Source of the DNA: JAIPEK01 sp041685935
GTDB lineage: Bacteria > Desulfobacterota > Desulfobacteria > Desulfobacterales > Desulfobacteraceae
Length of the DNA: 16,609 nucleotides
Assembly: GCA_041685935.1 (NCBI GenBank)
Contig: JAWLES010000038.1
Coordinates: 1 to 16,609 of the forward strand
Reading direction: 5' to 3'
Shown here: positions 13,573 to 16,609 of the stretch, piece by piece
Position numbering within the stretch: position 1 is the stretch's first letter
Layout of the letters: every line of letters starts with the position of its first letter
Notes under the pieces: model-generated
The model's database searches: none
What the model saw: only the letters and a program-made list of their open reading frames with translations
Told to the model about the DNA's origin: nothing
Made by a program: the position numbers and the translations under genes

Positions 13573-15609
13573 CTACAGAATATCCAGGTAAGGTTTCCGG
13601 CCGCTGTTAAAAACGGCCTGGTCCATATGGTCTTTTACCGCTTTTTCAAGGGATTCTCTGATCAGGCCGGCCGATTTGGAGCAAGGCTCCTTTGCAAGCT
13701 GGAAAACCGTGAATCTGAGCTGAGGGCTGAAATATTCCTTGATTTTCATTGCCACTCGATAACATTTATCCTTGCGTTTTTCAAGATCAGCAAGGCTCAG
13801 GGTCTCAAAAAAAAACTCGCCCCATGTATTCTTGAAAAGCAGCTCTGCTCCGGTGAACTCCCCGGCAGGGCTTCTTTGGCTCGTTGTAAGCAGAACGGCC
13901 ATCCGGTCAACAACCGGGTCCCGGATAAACTCATTGTCCGAAAGGGGCTTCACCGGCTGAACTGCAAGATATACCTTATCCGGGTCGGATTTGTGGCCCG
14001 GCCCCTGATACACATGGAAAGAACCTCCAAGGGAAATTTCCGCTTCATACCGGTTGTAAAGCTGGTTGTTCATCAGCCAGCCCATGACTGACAGAAATCC
14101 TGCTGCGGAGTAGACCGGGTCCGGCCCTCCGTTCGGCCCCCCGGTGAACAGGTGCCATTTTTTATTCAGATCCTCTGCCTTGTCCGCACTGATCACGAAT
14201 CTTTGAAACCGGCTTTTTTTGAAATAAATGGAACAGTCGGGAATTTTTCCTTTTCCGGCAGTGAGAAGCTCCTTTGCCTTGTTGGTCAGAATCTTCCATC
14301 TTCTCGCTTCAGGCGGGTCCATTGCATCCACCCTGATTTTCTCTTTGATCTCGTTCTGGGCAAGGCTGAAAAGATAGGCAAGAGCATTTCTAAGTGTCTG
14401 TTCAAGCAAAAGCTTTTCAGATTCGGTCCACCGGGTGTAAGAAAGCAGCTTGTCAGTCTGCTCTTTTCTCAGACGCCACTTTGCAGCGTACTTATCCAGA
14501 AGGGATTTTTTCGGGGAGCCCTCCTCCGGCATCCTGACGGCCGGGTAACCGCAAAGCCTGAAAAAGATGGCGTTTTTGATCAGGCTGATCCGGTTGGGAT
14601 CGCCCATGGTTTCATAAAACCGGATAACCCGTTCAAAAAGAAGCCTGTTCGGATCCACAAGATAATCGTCTATTCCTGCCCTGGAATACCCCTTCTTTAC
14701 CATGTCACACATCAGAGACCTGTCCTCCTTGTCTCCGAACCTGTAACACGCCACCATGGAGGCCTTGATCAAAGCCTTGACCGGGTCCTGCTTTGACTTG
14801 CTTATATGCCACAGAATGCCCTTGAAAATCTCTTCCGGGCTTATATCTTCCAGGTTTCCAAGGTCGATATAATCCTCCCTGTACCGGGTCAAATGCTCCG
14901 AGCGGAGGATATGGCTGATAAAGGAGTCATACTCCCGGTCGGTGAGCCCCGCCGGAAAAACCGCCCAGTAAGGAATCCTGCCGGCGATCATCAGAAACGT
15001 TCTGTAAAACTCCTCTTTGAGGAAGGACTTCGGTGCAGTAAAAGTTTCGCCCCCTGTCACAGGATCGAAATCGCAGTTCTTGATATCTTCGGCGTCGTGG
15101 AGGAAAAAGCTTACCTCCTGGCCGTACTTGTCCCGGCTGTAGGCGGTCAATTCATCCAGCTTGGCCTGAAGTACGGTGAACCGCTTTTCCGTAAAATCGG
15201 CGGAATTTACGATCACCCAGTAGTCAAAATCAGAGCCCTTTGACTGGGTAAAGGTTCCAAGGCTGCCAATGTGGTAAAGGCCCTGAACAGCCGGTTCATC
15301 CGTTTTGCAGGTGCCTGTGAGGCTTTCCTGCATCACCCCGGTATTCAGCGCTTCTCTGTAAAAACCTGAGTTTTCGAACCCGGCAATACCGAAAGCCTTT
15401 TCCCCGGATTCAACATACCCCGGCTCCCCTTTGATGTTTGAATGGATAAAAAAGGGCAGCTCAATAAAAAGTTTGAACTTGTCCTTTTCCAGATAGCGAA
15501 GCGCCTCTCTCATCCGGACGATGTTGTAGTTGGCAAACGCCTTCCTGTTTTTCTCCAGAAGAGTGTCCAGATTTTCAGGTTCGATTTGGTGGTTTTTTTT
15601 TCCATCCAT
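13573..15609 (-). CDS. class I adenylate cyclase-like protein (CyaA-type nucleotidyltransferase domain)
   Basis: A 678-residue protein similar to the catalytic half of enterobacterial CyaA, which makes cAMP from ATP. The nucleotidyltransferase motif reads HIGSLGTFTQ followed by GSDFDYW, with the metal-binding aspartates D127 and D129. Further CyaA-like blocks are EVSFFLHDAEDI (165-176) and EEFYRTFLMIAGR (from 199). It is shorter than E. coli CyaA (848 residues), so the C-terminal regulatory part is reduced or different. There is no membrane segment. The ATG at 15609 has only a weak ribosome site but follows a strong promoter. It heads the operon with the receiver/TPR and radical SAM genes. 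An alternative is a cyclase-like protein making another nucleotide or acting as a sensor, but the catalytic pair is intact. Confidence 0.8.
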   Translation of the reverse strand: MDGKKNHQIEPENLDTLLEKNRKAFANYNIVRMREALRYLEKDKFKLFIELPFFIHSNIKGEPGYVESGEKAFGIAGFENSGFYREALNTGVMQESLTGTCKTDEPAVQGLYHIGSLGTFTQSKGSDFDYWVIVNSADFTEKRFTVLQAKLDELTAYSRDKYGQEVSFFLHDAEDIKNCDFDPVTGGETFTAPKSFLKEEFYRTFLMIAGRIPYWAVFPAGLTDREYDSFISHILRSEHLTRYREDYIDLGNLEDISPEEIFKGILWHISKSKQDPVKALIKASMVACYRFGDKEDRSLMCDMVKKGYSRAGIDDYLVDPNRLLFERVIRFYETMGDPNRISLIKNAIFFRLCGYPAVRMPEEGSPKKSLLDKYAAKWRLRKEQTDKLLSYTRWTESEKLLLEQTLRNALAYLFSLAQNEIKEKIRVDAMDPPEARRWKILTNKAKELLTAGKGKIPDCSIYFKKSRFQRFVISADKAEDLNKKWHLFTGGPNGGPDPVYSAAGFLSVMGWLMNNQLYNRYEAEISLGGSFHVYQGPGHKSDPDKVYLAVQPVKPLSDNEFIRDPVVDRMAVLLTTSQRSPAGEFTGAELLFKNTWGEFFFETLSLADLEKRKDKCYRVAMKIKEYFSPQLRFTVFQLAKEPCSKSAGLIRESLEKAVKDHMDQAVFNSGRKPYLDIL

Positions 15610-15653
15610 TGAAAAAGCCGTTTATGATTTCAAAACTCCATGATTCCATGGCA

Positions 15654-15683
15654 ATTATAGGTTGATCCGGCCCTATGTTTCAA
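15654..15683 (-). promoter_or_regulatory. sigma70-type promoter of the cyclase operon
   Basis: On the minus strand TTGAAA (15678-15683) and a consensus TATAAT (15654-15659) are separated by 18 bases. The predicted start, near 15647, falls inside the small inverted repeat CCATG-ATTC-CATGG (15638-15651), which could be an operator or a 5' hairpin. The leader to the ATG is about 38 nt. Confidence 0.6.
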
Positions 15684-15735
15684 GCTTATTTTTCCAGGTT
15701 AGCAACCGGGACACCGGGCCTTGCAAACAAAACAA

Positions 15736-15769
15736 TTGAAATCATACGGCAAAAGCATTATATTTGCCG
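15736..15769 (+). promoter_or_regulatory. promoter and overlapping inverted repeat of the HDOD gene
   Basis: TTGAAA (15736-15741) and TATATT (15759-15764) are separated by 17 bases, with a predicted start near 15771. The inverted repeat CGGCAAA-N9-TTTGCCG (15747-15753 with 15763-15769) spans the -10 box, a typical repressor-operator position. The promoter is divergent from the cyclase promoter, about 50 bases away. Confidence 0.55.
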
Positions 15770-15823
15770 CATGACAACAATCTCTTCAAGACCCGGCCCC
15801 GCGTCGGGATTCAGCATTTTGCC

Positions 15824-16609
15824 ATGACCGGAACCGGTGGTTCACATAAGGGATTCGACCTGGATATCCTTGACCTGTCAAAAGTAATCGGGTGTGCGGA
15901 AAACCTGCAAGCTGAAGAAAAAGAGACTTTTTCAACAGGCAGGGAGCAGAACAGGCGCTTTGTCGAGCTGATCATGAAACGCATCAAGGAGTCTGATTTT
16001 TTTCTCTCATTTGCCCGCAGGAGCAAAGAGATCAACAAAATCCTCTCCATGAAATACTCCTCTGCAAAAGACATTGCCGGCATCATCGCCCTGGACCAGA
16101 AGCTCTCTTCCAAGCTTTTATCCCTTGTGAACTCCTCTTTTTACGGCAGGTTCGGCGACAAACAGGTAACCACGATATCCGAAGCCATGATTATAATGGG
16201 AACTGAAGAAATCCAGTTCGCCACGGTAAATTTAAAACTCCTGGAACTTTTACAGGAGATCTCCACCAATAAAATTTTAAAGAAAAAAACCGTTGAAGGG
16301 CTCTTGAGAAGCGTGTTCGCCAATGAAATGGCCAAGGTCCTGGGGTTCAAAAAAAAGGAGGGAATTCAGCTTGCCGCCATGCTGTACGACCTTGGCGAAT
16401 ATGCGGTAATCCTCTTTTATCCGGAACGGTACATGAAAACCGAGCTTCTCAGGGAAAAATCCGGAACAGACCGGAACAATTCTTCAAAGGAGCTTTTCGG
16501 CATTTCATATTCTGATCTCGGCCGCATTATTTCAAAACAGATCGGTGTGCCCATGCAGATTATCCAGCTTATGGCCCCTGTGAAAAGGCCGGCCCCCCAT
16601 AAGCCTGAA
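15824..16609 (+). CDS. HDOD domain-containing signalling protein (partial, truncated by window end)
   Basis: The reading frame is open from 15824 to the last base, 262 residues so far. The HDOD domain covers about 55-255: DIAGIIALDQKLSSKLLSLV is followed by NSSFYG and then ISEAMIIMGTEEIQFATV. HD-like positions are degenerate, with AAMLYDLGEYAVI where HD proteins have HDIG. This is normal for HDOD, which is thought to act through protein interaction and not hydrolysis. The first 50 residues are polar and unassigned. I chose the ATG at 15824; a TTG at 15764 is in frame but overlaps the predicted -10 box. The ribosome site is weak. A promoter and operator-like repeat lie just upstream. The gene is divergent from the cyclase operon, suggesting a shared signalling role. 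Any C-terminal output domain lies beyond the window. Confidence 0.85.
   Translation, partial: MTGTGGSHKGFDLDILDLSKVIGCAENLQAEEKETFSTGREQNRRFVELIMKRIKESDFFLSFARRSKEINKILSMKYSSAKDIAGIIALDQKLSSKLLSLVNSSFYGRFGDKQVTTISEAMIIMGTEEIQFATVNLKLLELLQEISTNKILKKKTVEGLLRSVFANEMAKVLGFKKKEGIQLAAMLYDLGEYAVILFYPERYMKTELLREKSGTDRNNSSKELFGISYSDLGRIISKQIGVPMQIIQLMAPVKRPAPHKPE

Noticed and set aside
13135..14091. 318-codon plus-strand open frame across the TPR/cyclase boundary
   Set aside because: It runs antisense to two well-supported genes, has no recognisable domain and is compositionally a shadow.
1..16609. CRISPR arrays, tRNAs, insertion sequences or attachment sites
   Set aside because: I saw no regularly spaced direct repeats, cloverleaf-like segments, transposase or integrase genes, or long terminal inverted repeats.

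Overview
The window reads as a chromosomal segment of an anaerobic, Gram-negative bacterium, most plausibly a Desulfobacterota (Desulfobacterales-type) organism. This is an inference from moderate GC, an RND pump with a periplasmic adaptor, a class I adenylate cyclase-like protein next to TPR and HDOD signalling proteins, and the general style of the proteins. No rRNA or other taxonomic marker is present. There are 13 credible protein genes: twelve complete, and one that runs off the right edge. I found no mobile element, CRISPR array or tRNA.

Left block (116-4459, minus strand): a two-gene RND efflux operon, periplasmic adaptor followed by inner-membrane pump. The outer-membrane channel is not in the window. 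It is separated by a 427 bp divergent intergenic region from a plus-strand operon (4887-6153) encoding two tandem, paralogous SAM-dependent methyltransferases of the METTL27 (WBSCR27)-like type. The intergenic region has a good sigma70-type promoter on each strand and a cluster of related GAAATT/AAATTTC inverted repeats, suggesting one regulator may act on both operons. A stand-alone glycine betaine-binding protein gene (proX, 6297-7334) follows. Its leader can fold into a compact three-way junction.

Middle block (7405-11405, minus strand): a PAS/HD-GYP cyclic-di-GMP phosphodiesterase with its own promoter, then a tightly overlapped three-gene ABC importer of the nitrate/sulfonate/taurine (SsuABC/TauABC) class, ending in a clear intrinsic terminator.

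Right block (11529-15609, minus strand): an apparent operon of a class I adenylate cyclase-like protein, a degenerate-receiver/TPR protein and a BioB-like radical SAM enzyme. A strong promoter (TTGAAA-N18-TATAAT) lies upstream of the cyclase gene. Divergent from it is an HDOD-domain gene (15824 onward), with its own promoter overlapped by an inverted repeat. Cyclic-di-GMP turnover, cAMP-type synthesis, a phosphorylation-dead receiver and HDOD signalling therefore sit within about 9 kb.

The observations I rate most worth following are the tandem methyltransferase pair with its nested operator-like repeats, the structured leader of the orphan proX, the pseudo-receiver/cyclase/radical-SAM operon, and the uncharacterised BioB-like enzyme.
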